DNA from: Providencia burhodogranariea DSM 19968
GTDB lineage: Bacteria > Pseudomonadota > Gammaproteobacteria > Enterobacterales > Enterobacteriaceae
Assembly: GCF_000314855.2 (NCBI RefSeq)
Contig: NZ_KB233223.1
Location: 40,040-104,039, forward strand
Reading direction: 5' to 3'
Length of the DNA: 64,000 nt
The notes under the pieces were generated by a model. That model worked only from the letters and a program-made list of their open reading frames with translations, was not told the DNA's origin and made no database searches. Positions 1 through 10,128 of this stretch are shown here, piece by piece. The translations under genes and the position numbers were made by a program. Position 1 is the stretch's first letter. Each line of letters opens with the position of its first letter.

Positions 1-81
1 TTAATTAATTATTTGTTTTTACTGGGTTTTTAATAAGACAAAGTGTTTTTGTCGTAAAATAGATACAAACCTATCTGCTGC

Positions 82-162
82 TGTCTCTAAAAGGAGACAT
101 GTTACTCTATGATTTATAAAGATAATTAGATTACTAATATTTGCTGTCTCTGAATTGAGACA
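82..162 (+). promoter_or_regulatory. Two GlrR-type activator sites upstream of glmZ
   Basis: Two copies of the pattern TGTC-N10-GACA lie at 82-99 and 145-162. This is the site known for the response regulator GlrR (QseF), which activates sigma-54 transcription of glmY and glmZ in enterobacteria. The centres are 63 bp apart, about six helical turns. A possible IHF site with one mismatch (AATCGATAGTTTA, 212-224) lies between these sites and the promoter, as expected for a looping sigma-54 enhancer. Confidence 0.75.
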
Positions 163-308
163 ATTAAGGCTTATTAAATCGTTAAGGTGAGAACGTTTGC
201 GGTGTAGATAAAATCGATAGTTTAAGAAAAAGAAGTCATGTTGGCGAAAATCCAGTAAATCAGGAAGGTATGAGGTGTCGTAATAATAATTATGCGTTTT
301 TAAAAAAG

Positions 309-325
309 TTGGCACGCATCCTGCA
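309..325 (+). promoter_or_regulatory. Sigma-54 promoter of glmZ
   Basis: The string TTGGCACGCATCCTGCA carries the invariant GG (311-312) and GC (323-324) of a -24/-12 sigma-54 promoter. The GC doublet sits 12-13 bases before the expected GlmZ 5' end at 337. I see no convincing overlapping sigma-70 promoter, so this copy may be sigma-54 dependent only, as reported for some relatives of E. coli. Confidence 0.85.
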
Positions 326-336
326 ATATTTATTCT

Positions 337-545
337 GTAGATGCTCATCCCACTTCTTATGACAGCAATGCTTCATAAACCCAGGGATGACGCAAGCCGA
401 TTATCGGTGCCTATTGTCCAATTTAGATGAATAAGAGGTCATTCTCTTCTCATCAACCCATGGACGAAACGTTGAGTGAGGCACCATCCGTCTGTAGACC
501 TGATTGTATATTTACACCTGTCAAAATTGACAGGTGTTTTTTTTT
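337..545 (+). ncRNA. glmZ: GlmZ small RNA
   Basis: The sequence matches the E. coli small RNA GlmZ over its length. It has the same 5' start (GTAGATGCTCAT), the GATGACGCA...GCCG segment, the conserved GTTGAGTGAGGCACC block at 471-485 that pairs with the glmS leader, and a final hairpin (514-537) followed by nine T residues. GlmZ with Hfq activates translation of glmS, glucosamine-6-phosphate synthase, and is destroyed by RapZ/RNase E unless GlmY titrates RapZ. Its position next to hemY is also conserved in E. coli. Processing within the pairing region is expected from the family but cannot be seen here. Confidence 0.92.
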
Positions 546-784
546 GCAAAAATTATATTTTGGCTATTTTTTCGACGTTGTAGCAAATAAATCAAATATG
601 AAGTTTTGCCGGTAAACCATTTTCGGCAAAACTCCGTTGCGAACAATGAAAAATATCTTTTATCTTAATCTACAAATCGATTCTTATTCGATATTCATAT
701 TTTAAGCTAATATACATATCCATTGTTAGCTATTTTTACTTAGTCTATGACTGAAATATACATGTTCAAAATATCAGCAGAATA

Positions 785-1012
785 CTAAATCTTTTTCTTG
801 CAGAACCATTTACTGAACCAACGAGTTATGTAGGTATAGCAAAGAATAAAGAATGTAATGATGAAAATATCTTTATTTAGATCTTCCGTATTGAAACCAA
901 TGAAAGTGATAAAAATAAAAGGGGACACAGCTAAAAGTAGGAGATCAAAAAATACCTGTAATCGATTCGGTGTAGAAATGATCCAGCGCCAGATAGTTTT
1001 GATGACATTCAT
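785..1012 (-). CDS. Small hypothetical membrane protein, 75 aa
   Basis: This reading frame encodes 75 residues with two hydrophobic segments (about 20-40 and 48-63) and a basic C-terminus (WFCKKKI), so it would be a small inner-membrane protein with a positively charged tail. The ATG is preceded by AGGA seven bases upstream, a usable ribosome binding site. I do not recognise the family. It stands alone between glmZ and hemY, on the same strand as hemY and about 410 bp downstream of its stop codon; a terminator separates the two, so it must have its own promoter. It could be a strain-specific gene. Confidence 0.5.
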   Translation of the reverse strand: MNVIKTIWRWIISTPNRLQVFFDLLLLAVSPFIFITFIGFNTEDLNKDIFIITFFILCYTYITRWFSKWFCKKKI

Positions 1013-1311
1013 AGAGATATCCTGAATTTTGTTAAGCCATAGTTATATTATTCTTTATACACTATGTGAATGTCTTATTACATAGCAAGGGCGACTTTGT
1101 TTGACTTTATACATAAACTGTTTGTTTTATCTTTACTATCCCATAATTTAAAAATAAGCACATAGGAATAGATTCTCTAGATAAATAATAGCGACAATCA
1201 TTTTCTGACTAATCTAATAAAATCGAGGTTTTTTATTTATATTGTTAAGAGCTTCTTAGTGTAAGAAAAAAGTTGATGAATAATAATTCTAAATTAGTGG
1301 ATGTTACTCCC
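1013..1311. other. AT-rich intergenic region
   Basis: No gene, RNA or repeat could be supported in this stretch between the small membrane protein and the hemY terminator. It presumably contains the promoter of the 75-residue protein. Confidence 0.5.
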
Positions 1312-1343
1312 AAAAAAAAGCTCCACCGTTAGGTAGAGCTTTC
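1312..1343 (-). terminator. Terminator of the hemCDXY operon
   Basis: Read on the minus strand this is AAAGCTCTACC-TAAC-GGTGGAGCTTT followed by a run of T residues. It is a stem with one mismatch and lies about 80 bases after the hemY stop codon. Confidence 0.8.
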
Positions 1344-1420
1344 AATATTCATTTTTGTTTGAAAGTAACTATTTTACCGTACGCCCATCATTCCATCAAA
1401 GTAGCAGTGAGAAATTCACA

Positions 1421-2614
1421 TTACGAGCGAGCTTTATTCAGTGAGTGTAATAATGCTTCTTGACGGATTTTTGCAGCTTCTTCTGCTTTATGTAATTTAT
1501 CTAACGCATCAGCTAGCCAAGCTGCATCATGAGCATCAAAGCGTTGAGCCAGAGCAGCTTTGAAATATGATTCAGCTTGCTCCCATTGTGCATGTCGTAG
1601 CGCAATTTGCCCCATAGTGCTGTTGAGTAACGGTGTTGCACCTGATTGTTTAAAGAGTTGCTTCAATACTTTTTCAAGTAGCTCGGGCTTATCACTTTGC
1701 AGCCTTGGAGCCAGTAATAGTAAGCGTTCGTCATACTGGTGTTTCAAGCCATCGATGATGATTTTTTCTGCGTTAGCCATATCGTCACATTCAATTAAGT
1801 GCTCTGCTAAGAAAGACTGTAATGCTGTTTCTTGGCGGATTTTACGTGGTTGCGCTTTCCACCATTTGATTAGGCCTTCACTGCCATCTTCAGCCATGCA
1901 TTGGTTCATTAGTCCTTTATAGGCTTTCAATTTCAATGCTTCTAGTTCATCTTCACTGTGTAATTGTACCTTGGCCATAATCGGCAGTAATTCAATCAGA
2001 GCCTGATAAGCGCCAGAACGCATATAAGCTTGCTCAGCAAGACGTAAAATTTCTGGGTGTCTTGGCGCTTGGTCAATGAGTTTATCAACGCCATTGCGTG
2101 CGGCATAAACTTCGTCTGCTGCTAATTGAATACGTACACGAGTGATATCTACAGGGAGTTGATCGTTGCCAGCTACTTCGGCAGCTTTGTTGAGATATTG
2201 ATTAGTACGATACTCATCTCCGCGTTGTTGTGCAGCTTCGGCAGCAAGTAAGTAGTTGATGACAGGCTGTTGAGAGAAGTCAGCATGTTTACTCATCAAT
2301 TTCTCAACTTGATCAAAATCGCCTTCAGCCAGTTTAAGTAACGCTTTTTGTGTTTGAGAATGTGCTTTGTGATATTTACGCCCACTGACCCAACCTTTAG
2401 TGCGTGAGGTAGTACTGATAAAGCGGCGGTAACACCAACCAAAAAACAGTAAAATAAACTGTAGTAAAATAAAGCATAGAATTAAACTAGTGACACTGGT
2501 TGTAATATCATAATCATCAGTACGAATGAAGACATAACCTTGATGACCAGCTAAGAGCGGTCCCAAGATAACGCCAGCGATAAGAACAATAAAGAATATT
2601 AATATCTTAATCAT
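1421..2614 (-). CDS. hemY: HemY, heme-biosynthesis-associated TPR membrane protein
   Basis: The 397-residue product has two N-terminal membrane segments (about 2-22 and 41-61) followed by a cytoplasmic alpha-helical TPR-like region, as in E. coli HemY. It is the last gene of the hemCDXY operon and its ATG lies 2 bp after the hemX stop codon, so it is likely translationally coupled. The exact function of enterobacterial HemY is not settled. It belongs to the late heme pathway by genetic association and is not the protoporphyrinogen oxidase given the same name in Bacillus. A GTATAA sequence stands between the AAGG ribosome site and the ATG. Confidence 0.93.
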   Translation of the reverse strand: MIKILIFFIVLIAGVILGPLLAGHQGYVFIRTDDYDITTSVTSLILCFILLQFILLFFGWCYRRFISTTSRTKGWVSGRKYHKAHSQTQKALLKLAEGDFDQVEKLMSKHADFSQQPVINYLLAAEAAQQRGDEYRTNQYLNKAAEVAGNDQLPVDITRVRIQLAADEVYAARNGVDKLIDQAPRHPEILRLAEQAYMRSGAYQALIELLPIMAKVQLHSEDELEALKLKAYKGLMNQCMAEDGSEGLIKWWKAQPRKIRQETALQSFLAEHLIECDDMANAEKIIIDGLKHQYDERLLLLAPRLQSDKPELLEKVLKQLFKQSGATPLLNSTMGQIALRHAQWEQAESYFKAALAQRFDAHDAAWLADALDKLHKAEEAAKIRQEALLHSLNKARS

Positions 2615-2616
2615 AA

Positions 2617-3837
2617 TTATACCTTCTGCTCGCTAGTCTTTGCCTCTGCAGGATGAACATCAGATTCAGCAGGTTTTGGTTGAGCTTCTGCCGGTTGCTT
2701 ATCTTGCTCTTGCACTACAGGTGGAGCTTCAGATTCACCTGATTGTGAAAGAAGGTTGCGAACCCGTGTCTGCATGACTTTTTCAAGTTTAGGTTGACTT
2801 TCCAAGGTATCCGGCATTTCAGTGGCAATAGGCTGATTAATTAATTCATCAACTTCTGTAAGAAAAGCCTTAGTGGCTGGAGCATCGACATCAAAATAAG
2901 CACGAACCCAAGTCGATACTTGTTCTAGTGACTGTTTATAGGTTTCTTCTTGATAGCGTGGCACGGCTTGTGCGGCAATTAACAATTGTGAACGGATGTT
3001 TTCACGCAGATAGATATCTTGATTCGGTGCTAGTAACGGAGCTTCTGAGCCATCGCGTGCGCGTACTGTAATAAAGTCATTGGTGAAATTTTGCCAGCTG
3101 CGAGATAGATTTTGTTTCCAATCTGCAATATCACCAGAAAGTTCACTTTCATCATCAGCTTTTGCATCACCACTATTGAGATCCGCAATACGTAAGTTAT
3201 CGACCTCGTTGCTCAATTGATTCAACCGTAGAATAATGCCATCGTAATCAATTTGGTTAATTGCTGATAGGTTCGCAATATCGTTATTTATCGATTTGCG
3301 GATGTCGAGTAGGCTTGGATCGTTCATTTCAGCGAGGCTTGAATCTGCACTTTTTAATAAAACAGCTGCGGTAACAGGATCATGGTCATTCCATAATTTT
3401 CTACCAGCCATTTTCACCATAAAATCTGCTTGCGCTAATAGCCAACTCTTTACATCTGTACTCGACAGAGAATTGACATGCGCTTGTAGTTCTTGCATAC
3501 GGCGGTTTAGCTGCTCTTCATATTCGCTAGCGTGTGATTTGATCTCTGTATGTGAGGCAAGTAATGAATCTAGACGTTGTCTATCCGCTTTTTGTTGTTC
3601 GATTAATTCACTCATTTGTTGCTTAAGTTCGTTGTTTTCATTAACTAATTTAGCGTTGTTATGTTGAGTAAAATAATAGATACCACCACCAATAGCGATG
3701 ATAATAGCGATAGCGATTGCACTACCGATGAGACCCGAACGTTTTTGCTCCGAAGACGACTTAGCTTGGTGGTTTTTTGGGGTATCAGCTACCGTTTCAT
3801 TATTTATCGCTTCAGTAGGTTTATCTTGTTCCGTCAT
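2617..3837 (-). CDS. hemX: HemX, putative heme-operon membrane protein
   Basis: The protein has 406 residues. It has a polar N-terminus, one transmembrane helix (about 35-57), a coiled coil (about 60-125) and a folded C-terminal region that ends in a low-complexity tail rich in P, A, E, Q and K. This matches the enterobacterial HemX architecture, described as an uroporphyrinogen-III C-methyltransferase-like protein although catalytic activity is doubtful. It sits between hemD (3 bp away) and hemY (2 bp away) and is surely co-transcribed with them. A role as scaffold or regulator of early tetrapyrrole synthesis is inference. Confidence 0.92.
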   Translation of the reverse strand: MTEQDKPTEAINNETVADTPKNHQAKSSSEQKRSGLIGSAIAIAIIIAIGGGIYYFTQHNNAKLVNENNELKQQMSELIEQQKADRQRLDSLLASHTEIKSHASEYEEQLNRRMQELQAHVNSLSSTDVKSWLLAQADFMVKMAGRKLWNDHDPVTAAVLLKSADSSLAEMNDPSLLDIRKSINNDIANLSAINQIDYDGIILRLNQLSNEVDNLRIADLNSGDAKADDESELSGDIADWKQNLSRSWQNFTNDFITVRARDGSEAPLLAPNQDIYLRENIRSQLLIAAQAVPRYQEETYKQSLEQVSTWVRAYFDVDAPATKAFLTEVDELINQPIATEMPDTLESQPKLEKVMQTRVRNLLSQSGESEAPPVVQEQDKQPAEAQPKPAESDVHPAEAKTSEQKV

Positions 3838-3840
3838 AAA

Positions 3841-4596
3841 TTAGCATCCCATGTCGGTTGAAAATAATGCTTCTAATAAAGCATTGTTATCTGCGCTATT
3901 TGCTACACAGACCTTTTGCCATCCATCTTGGCGGGCTTGGTCTGCAATTCGTTCACTGACAACCAGCAGGCGACGATTAAACCACCACTCTTTTGTGTTT
4001 TCAGCAATTAATTCATTTAGTAAGGCTAGCATTTGACCACTACTAATAACAATGTCTGTAATGTCAGTATTAACCCATTTTTGATTAAACTCTGTTTTAT
4101 CATAACTAATAGGGTGCCTTGCATAACACTCACAATACTCAACCTGCGCACCTCTAGACCTTAAAGTTGAAGCAAGAAGCTCTCTTCCACCATTGCCTCG
4201 TAATAAAAGGGCACGTTTATCTGTGAGAGCGTGAAGTTCAGGAAGAGAAAGGAGCGCTTCACTAGTTTCACCATGTTCAGCCCAGTGAATTGTGCGGCCA
4301 GTTAACATTGTAAAATACTGACTGGTTGACTGGCCAATACCATAATAGGATAGCTTATCTGACCAGTTGAGTCCTGCTTGTTTTAGGGCAGAGTCTGCAT
4401 ACCAGACTGCATTTTTAGATAAAAGAAATATTAGATCATTTTTATCTAGAAGGTTAATTCGTGCATCTAGAGACTCTAATTCAGCACCCGGCTCAATGCT
4501 AATAAGGGGCAAGGAATACGCTTCACCACCTCTTTGATTGATAGCAGCGATCAGCTCAGAGGCTGCTGGTTCTGGCCGAGTGACGAGAATTTTCAT
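3841..4596 (-). CDS. hemD: Uroporphyrinogen-III synthase
   Basis: This 251-residue protein closes and inverts ring D of hydroxymethylbilane to make uroporphyrinogen III, the branch point to heme, siroheme and cobalamin. The N-terminus ([19 protein letters not shown]) is typical of HemD, including the TRP motif. Its ATG overlaps the hemC stop codon by four bases (ATGA), which implies translational coupling. The length is close to the E. coli enzyme (246). HemD proteins diverge strongly, so the context adds much to the call. Confidence 0.95.
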   Translation of the reverse strand: MKILVTRPEPAASELIAAINQRGGEAYSLPLISIEPGAELESLDARINLLDKNDLIFLLSKNAVWYADSALKQAGLNWSDKLSYYGIGQSTSQYFTMLTGRTIHWAEHGETSEALLSLPELHALTDKRALLLRGNGGRELLASTLRSRGAQVEYCECYARHPISYDKTEFNQKWVNTDITDIVISSGQMLALLNELIAENTKEWWFNRRLLVVSERIADQARQDGWQKVCVANSADNNALLEALFSTDMGC

Positions 4597-5537
4597 ACTG
4601 GTGAATTTCCTGCGTAGACCTTTGCAAGAATTTCACGGGCGCCCTTATCAAGTAACTCTTCAGCTAGGGAAATACCCGCTTGGGTTGCTTGTTCTGGAGT
4701 GGATAGACATTCGCCTCGTATTACTTGACTGCCATCAGGGGCACCAACTAATGCACGTAACCAAATTTGACCTTCTTGCCAAATTGCATAGCTACCAATT
4801 GGCACTTGGCAGCCACCTTCAAGGCGCATATTCATGGCGCGTTCCGCGAGGACACATATAGAAGTGTCATTATCATTAAGTTTAGCAAGTAATTCACGGG
4901 TTCGTTCATCGTCTAAACGACACTCAATGCCAACAGCACCTTGGCCTACCGCGGGTAAAGATTGTTCAGGTGCTAGAGCAGCTCGAACTCTGTCTTCCAG
5001 ACCTAAACGTTTTAGCCCAGCGACAGCTAAAATAATCGCATCGTATTCGCCATTATCAAGTTTTGAAAGACGAGTGCCAACATTTCCACGGAGGTCTCGT
5101 ATCACGAGGTCTGGGCGTAGCTCTTTTAATTGGCATTGGCGGCGTAAGCTCGATGTACCAACAATACTACCTTTAGGTAATGCATCAATATTATCAAAAT
5201 GATTCGAGACAAATGCATCTCGGGGATCTTCGCGTTCGCAGATAGTAACTAATCCGAGGCCTTCAGGAAAATCGACAGGAACGTCTTTCATTGAATGAAC
5301 TGCAATGTCGGCTCGTTTTTCAAGTAAAGCTAACTCAAGCTCTTTTACAAATAAACCTTTACCACCGACTTTTGCCAACGGGGTATCTAAAATAATATCC
5401 CCTTTGGTCACCATTGGTACTAGCTCAACCAGTAAATCAGGGTGAAGCTGCTCCAGTTTTTCTTTTACGAAGTGTGCTTGCCACATGGCTAAAGGGCTTT
5501 TACGTGTGGCAATACGGATGATATTTGTTGATGTCAT
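4593..5537 (-). CDS. hemC: Porphobilinogen deaminase (hydroxymethylbilane synthase)
   Basis: The 314-residue enzyme joins four porphobilinogen molecules into hydroxymethylbilane. The dipyrromethane-cofactor cysteine is visible at residue 243 in the context EGGCQVPIG, and the substrate-binding arginines lie in [11 protein letters not shown] and [10 protein letters not shown] (residues 127-157). It is the first gene of hemCDXY and is transcribed away from cyaA, as in E. coli. The start ATG has only a weak GAGA ribosome site. The upstream 740-bp divergent region should hold its promoters. Confidence 0.97.
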   Translation of the reverse strand: MTSTNIIRIATRKSPLAMWQAHFVKEKLEQLHPDLLVELVPMVTKGDIILDTPLAKVGGKGLFVKELELALLEKRADIAVHSMKDVPVDFPEGLGLVTICEREDPRDAFVSNHFDNIDALPKGSIVGTSSLRRQCQLKELRPDLVIRDLRGNVGTRLSKLDNGEYDAIILAVAGLKRLGLEDRVRAALAPEQSLPAVGQGAVGIECRLDDERTRELLAKLNDNDTSICVLAERAMNMRLEGGCQVPIGSYAIWQEGQIWLRALVGAPDGSQVIRGECLSTPEQATQAGISLAEELLDKGAREILAKVYAGNSPV

Positions 5538-6279
5538 TTTGCTGTTTTCTCAGGCATAAATCGCCATAGACTCACTGTACAATTACCCCTAGTTTTAACA
5601 TTTTAGCGATGTATTTTCCAGCTAGAGCGACTAAACCCTGATATTTAGTGTTGATATTATTGCCAGATGCATCCTCGTTATGACGAAATGAGCAGCAATA
5701 AAAGGGTAAAAAATAAAAATAAATAGGAAATATTTTTAGCTAATTGTGCTATGAAATGGGCAGGAATTTTTAATTTAAGCAAATTTTGTGGTGAAGCGTT
5801 CAAGCATAGGCCCAATGCGAATTTGATTTGAGATGCCTTTGAAAAGTTATTTTTTTTAGCGACTAATGAATTTGTTATTATTCCATTGATAAACAAAGGA
5901 TATTCTGAGGCCATAAAAAATAAAAAGTCTTTTTATACAATATGTTGAAAATTAATTTGTATCAAAAACAAACAGAGAAAATTATGTGATCTACTTTACC
6001 CTTTTGCTCCAAGGTGTTAGATTGATCACGTTTCCAGCAATTCATTTGAAAAAAAAACTAAATATATACACAGAATCATTTGAATTGTATCAAGTTGTGT
6101 CAAGTTGACGGTAACTGATAACTTAAAGGTACCTCGAAGAACCTGTTTCAATTGTGGTTTAAGTTGCGTAAGTGCCATCAACATAGATTCAATTTGAAGT
6201 ATGAAGAATATCTCTCTATCTATTGGGTACTGGGTTAATCCCAGATTTGTCGTTATGTTCATTCATTCAGGCGTATCCC
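5538..6279. other. Divergent hemC-cyaA control region
   Basis: This 740-bp AT-rich region separates hemC (minus) and cyaA (plus). No gene with a credible ribosome site was found. One CRP-like string, TGTGATCTACTTTACC at 5985-6000, matches the left arm of the CRP consensus fully but the right arm only partly. E. coli cyaA is repressed by CRP-cAMP, so this is a candidate feedback site. Promoters could not be placed with confidence. Confidence 0.4.
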
Positions 6280-8868
6280 TTGTATCTCTATATTGAAACT
6301 TTAAAGCAAAGGCTTGATGCGATAAACCAACTTAGGTTGGATCGCGCAACAGAGTCAATGAATGAAACCTTTTGTAAGGTTTATAGTTTATTGCCCGTAT
6401 TGTTTCATTATCATCACCCAATGATGCCTGGTTATATTGAAGGGAATGTCCCTCATGGTGTTTGCTTCTTTGCTCCAGATAATGACCAACAAGCTTGGTT
6501 AGTTCAGTTCGAAAAGTACCTTCCTTCTAAAATTAAAGCCAATGGTGAGTTACCGATTACAGGTATTTACTCAATGGGAAGTACATCTTCGATTGGTCAA
6601 AGCCAGTGTTCTGATATTGATATTTGGGTCTGTCATCCTTCTTGGCTTGATAGCGATGAAAAACGCCTGCTACAAAAAAAATGCACGTTAATAGAACAAT
6701 GGGCAGTATCTCTCGGAATTGATGTCACCGTATTTCTTATTGATGAAAATCGTTTTCGTCACCATGCTAGTGGGCATATTGGCGGGGAAGATTGCGGTTC
6801 AACACAACATATTTTACTGTTAGATGAATTCTATCGCACTGCCGTACGTATGGCGGGTAAAAGATTATTATGGACCATGGTGCCGGTTGAAGAAGAACCT
6901 CATTATGATGAATATGTTATGGGGCTTTATTCACAAGGAGTGTTAACCCCGAATGAGTGGCTGGATCTTGGTGGTTTAGGTGAATTGTCAGCTGCTGAAT
7001 ACTTTGGTGCTAGTTTGTGGCAACTCTATAAAAGCGTTGATTCGCCCTATAAAGCAGTATTAAAAAGTATTTTACTTGAATCCTACTCATGGGACTATCC
7101 AAACGGTAAATTATTAGCATTAGAATTTAAACGTCACCTCCATGCTGGGGAGATTGTTTGTTTTGGTCTCGATTCATATTGTTTAATGCTAGAACGCGTT
7201 ACGCGTTATCTAATTGAAATTAATGACATCACCCGCCTCGATTTAATCCGTCGCTGTTTCTATCTTAAAGTCTGTGAAAAACTATCGGAAGGTGAAGAAA
7301 ACCAATGCTCAGGTTGGCGCCGAGACGTGCTTTCTCAACTAGTTGAATCATGGGGCTGGGGAGCAGAACGTTTAGCTATGCTAGATTCGCGTAATCAGTG
7401 GAAAATTGAACGTGTGCGCGAAGCACATAATGAATTACTCGATACAATGATGCAAAGCTATCGCAATTTAATTCGTTTTGCTCGTCGTAATAATTTAAGT
7501 GTCAGTGCTAGCCCACAAGATATTGGGGTGCTGACGCGTAAATTATATGCTGCATTTGAAGCCTTACCGGGTAAAGTCACCTTAGTGAATCCGCAAATTT
7601 CACCAGATCTTAGTGAACAGCATCTAACATTTATTTATGTTCCTCCAGGACGTGCTAATCGCAGTGGTTGGTACCTTTATAATCAAGCCCCGAGCATTGA
7701 TACCATCATTGGTCATCAGCCGCTAGAATTTAACCGCTATTTGAATAAATTAGTCGCTTGGGCTTATTTTAATGGGCTACTAACTGAGAATACGCATATT
7801 TATATGCACAATGGTCAATCTCAGTGCGATGAAAAAAAATTACTTGAGCTAATGCAAGATATTTCGGGGCATTTCCCGACTAGATTGCCAGCACCGACAC
7901 CAAAAGCGTTATATAGCCCTTGTGAAATCCGTCATTTAGCTATTATTGTCAATTTAGAAAAAGATCCAACACAGGTTTATTCTGACCAAGTTGTGCATTT
8001 TGATTTCAGAAAACTAGATGTATTTAGTTTTGGTGAGGATCAGCGTTGCCTTATCGGTAGTATCGATTTGCTGTATCGCAACTCATGGAATGAAGTGAGA
8101 ACGCTGCACTTCAGTGGTGAGCAATGTATGCTAGAAGCACTAAAAACTATTTTAGGCAAAATGCATCAAGATGCCGCACCACCTGATGCAGTTGATGTTT
8201 TCTGTTATAGCGAACATTTACGTGGCTTAATCCGGACGCGAGTACAGCAATTGGTTTCAGAATGTATTGAACTGCGTTTATCCAGTAACCGCCATGACCC
8301 AGGTCGTTTCAAAGCATTACGTATTGCTGGGCAAACATGGGGGCTTTTCTTTGAACGTTTAAACGTCTCAGTACAGAAGCTTGAAAATGCAGTTGAATTT
8401 TATGGTGCTATTTCACATAACAAGCTACACGGTTGGCCAGTTAAATTGAATGCGAAAGGGGATAACCATTTACCTGCTGCCGTTGATGGCTATGCCAGCG
8501 AAGGTATTGTGCAATTTTTCTTTGAAAATATGCCTGATAATATCGGTTTTAATATTTATGTATTAGATGAAGCAAATCGAGTCGAAATCTACTCACACTG
8601 TGAAGGGTCTAAAGAGGATCTGGTACGTGATGTTAGCCGTTTTTACTCATCATCCCACGACCGCTTTACTTATGGTGCTAATTTTATCAACTTTAACTTA
8701 CCGCAGTTTTATCAAATTGTGAGTCAGCAAGGTAAAAGCCAAGTTATACCTTTTTCAGGGGGAACATGGCCTTTTAATATAGACGACGATGAAGATGAAG
8801 ACGACGATGAGCTCACGGGGAAAGGTCATTTCAAGCAATCGAATCAACCTCAGGCTCAATACTATTAA
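6280..8868 (+). CDS. cyaA: Adenylate cyclase, class I
   Basis: The product has 862 residues and makes cAMP from ATP. I start it at the TTG at 6280, which gives [12 protein letters not shown], the same start as E. coli CyaA, which also uses TTG; an AGG ribosome site is 8 bases upstream. An upstream in-frame TTG at 6223 has no support. The nucleotidyltransferase motif GSTSSIGQ...SDID lies at about residues 100-114 with metal-binding D112 and D114. The C-terminal half, regulated by the PTS protein EIIA-Glc in E. coli, is well conserved. The extreme C-terminus carries an acidic D/E run that differs from E. coli. The poor start codon is thought to limit CyaA synthesis. Confidence 0.97.
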   Translation: MYLYIETLKQRLDAINQLRLDRATESMNETFCKVYSLLPVLFHYHHPMMPGYIEGNVPHGVCFFAPDNDQQAWLVQFEKYLPSKIKANGELPITGIYSMGSTSSIGQSQCSDIDIWVCHPSWLDSDEKRLLQKKCTLIEQWAVSLGIDVTVFLIDENRFRHHASGHIGGEDCGSTQHILLLDEFYRTAVRMAGKRLLWTMVPVEEEPHYDEYVMGLYSQGVLTPNEWLDLGGLGELSAAEYFGASLWQLYKSVDSPYKAVLKSILLESYSWDYPNGKLLALEFKRHLHAGEIVCFGLDSYCLMLERVTRYLIEINDITRLDLIRRCFYLKVCEKLSEGEENQCSGWRRDVLSQLVESWGWGAERLAMLDSRNQWKIERVREAHNELLDTMMQSYRNLIRFARRNNLSVSASPQDIGVLTRKLYAAFEALPGKVTLVNPQISPDLSEQHLTFIYVPPGRANRSGWYLYNQAPSIDTIIGHQPLEFNRYLNKLVAWAYFNGLLTENTHIYMHNGQSQCDEKKLLELMQDISGHFPTRLPAPTPKALYSPCEIRHLAIIVNLEKDPTQVYSDQVVHFDFRKLDVFSFGEDQRCLIGSIDLLYRNSWNEVRTLHFSGEQCMLEALKTILGKMHQDAAPPDAVDVFCYSEHLRGLIRTRVQQLVSECIELRLSSNRHDPGRFKALRIAGQTWGLFFERLNVSVQKLENAVEFYGAISHNKLHGWPVKLNAKGDNHLPAAVDGYASEGIVQFFFENMPDNIGFNIYVLDEANRVEIYSHCEGSKEDLVRDVSRFYSSSHDRFTYGANFINFNLPQFYQIVSQQGKSQVIPFSGGTWPFNIDDDEDEDDDELTGKGHFKQSNQPQAQYY

Positions 8869-8893
8869 GGCATCTTTATCAAGCTGTAATGGG

Positions 8894-9211
8894 TTAGAAA
8901 GTAAAAGCTCCGCCACTTTGGAAGGCGATTGCTTCTGCGAGCATATCCGTAAATAATTGGCCTGAGCGGACACATACCCAATTATCATTTTTATAATCGT
9001 AGTGGTAGCCGCCTCGTTTAGTGGCTAACCAAATTTGATGGAAAGGCTCTTGTCGATTGATAATGATTTTGCTTCCATCTTCAAAGCTAAGTGTCATCAC
9101 GTTACCATTCGATTCACAATCAATATCAGTATCACCATCATAGTTATCTAGATACTCTTCGATAGATGACATCATTTTATCGGCAATTTGGTGAAATTCA
9201 CTATCATTCAT
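8894..9211 (-). CDS. cyaY: Frataxin homologue CyaY
   Basis: CyaY (105 residues here) is the bacterial frataxin. It binds iron and IscS and slows iron-sulfur cluster assembly. The acidic first helix ([13 protein letters not shown]) and the beta-sheet sequence with the conserved [12 protein letters not shown] segment are visible. It converges with cyaA, with 25 bp between the stop codons, as in E. coli. No clear terminator is seen between the two genes. Confidence 0.96.
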   Translation of the reverse strand: MNDSEFHQIADKMMSSIEEYLDNYDGDTDIDCESNGNVMTLSFEDGSKIIINRQEPFHQIWLATKRGGYHYDYKNDNWVCVRSGQLFTDMLAEAIAFQSGGAFTF

Positions 9212-9629
9212 AGTTAAATTCCTATCTATTCAAATTATGTTCTATAAGAAATTATAGGTGTGAATATGGATAGGGGTCAATCTAGTAAGCTGCATGAATG
9301 TTACATGGGCTCAAATACTCTATGAATTGTTGACCTGTTGATCTTTGAAGGTTAATAAAGCAGTGAAAATAAGCAGTGAAAAGCAGATGTCTCTAGTCAC
9401 ATAATTTTGTGAGTTGATTAGATTTTGTTTATCAAAAGGATTTTTTAGTACTTGTGAGTCGCTCAAATTCGTTGGAGTATTAGGTCGCAAAATGTTACTC
9501 ATGTTAAAACACTTCTTGGTGAGCCCTCTTTAAAGCATTATGCTATTGCGGGTAGGGAATAAAATCACGGCACAATTGATGAACAGTAGTGATTTGCGAA
9601 GATAGCCCTGTTATTCTGTTAACCATATT
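9212..9629. other. Intergenic region upstream of cyaY
   Basis: No gene, RNA or clear repeat is supported here. It should contain the cyaY promoter on the minus strand. Confidence 0.4.
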
Positions 9630-9753
9630 TATACCCGTCATATTATAAATTACATGGGTGTTATTTATGCTCAGCAACTTGGGGCGTATAGTTTTATGTC
9701 CACTGAACTATCTCCACTTGTGCCAACATGCAACTCGAATTATTTTGGGTATA
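9630..9753 (+). repeat. Degenerate ERIC-type element
   Basis: The ends are TATACCCGTCATATTATAA and GCAACTCGAATTATTTTGGG-TATA, which match the outer inverted repeats of ERIC (IRU) elements. The total of about 124 bp is close to the canonical 127 bp. The interior has diverged. It lies between cyaY and lptM, probably within the lptM leader or promoter region. Confidence 0.7.
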
Positions 9754-9918
9754 GAACTAACAGGCTGTTGGTATTTGCTGGTTGTTTTTGGACCTGCTAA
9801 TGATATGAAAAATATTCAATGTAATTATGTAATGGACGAATTTAAGTTAGTGATCATGATTTCAAATGAAAATTGACCACCCAAGATCAACAGCCCCTAG
9901 TATTACAGGCGAAATATA

Positions 9919-10107
9919 ATGAAAAAAAGTTTAGTTGGATTCTCTGCGCTTATTATTTTGTTTTCCCTTTCTGGTTGTGGTTTAAAAGGCCCTCTTTATT
10001 TTCCACCAGAAGATCAGGCTACATCACCCAAGTCATCGGATGTAACCTCTAAAGCGCAAAGCAGCACGGTGAGTGATACCCGTACTCCAGCCTCAAACGA
10101 ACGGTAA
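9919..10107 (+). CDS. lptM: LPS-assembly lipoprotein LptM (YifL)
   Basis: This 62-residue protein has a lipoprotein signal peptide with the lipobox LSGC (cysteine at about 20), followed by the family signature GLKGPLYFPP. Known LptM binds the LptDE outer-membrane translocon and helps its oxidative maturation. The rest is a short disordered tail rich in S, T and K. It is directly upstream of dapF, as in E. coli. An earlier name is YifL. Confidence 0.93.
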   Translation: MKKSLVGFSALIILFSLSGCGLKGPLYFPPEDQATSPKSSDVTSKAQSSTVSDTRTPASNER

Positions 10108-10128
10108 GCGACTTCGATGGAGCGGAAT

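Noticed and set aside
19-348. 109-codon minus-strand reading frame
   Set aside because: It covers the GlrR sites, the sigma-54 promoter and the start of glmZ, and has no ribosome site or recognisable sequence.
427-615. 62-codon plus-strand reading frame
   Set aside because: It runs through the GlmZ RNA and its terminator; the conservation there is explained by the small RNA.
5678-6262. Two 78-codon minus-strand frames in the hemC-cyaA gap
   Set aside because: Neither has a properly spaced ribosome site, and both have composition typical of AT-rich intergenic DNA.
9658-9876. 72-codon frame between cyaY and lptM
   Set aside because: It is largely made of the ERIC-like repeat and has no ribosome site.
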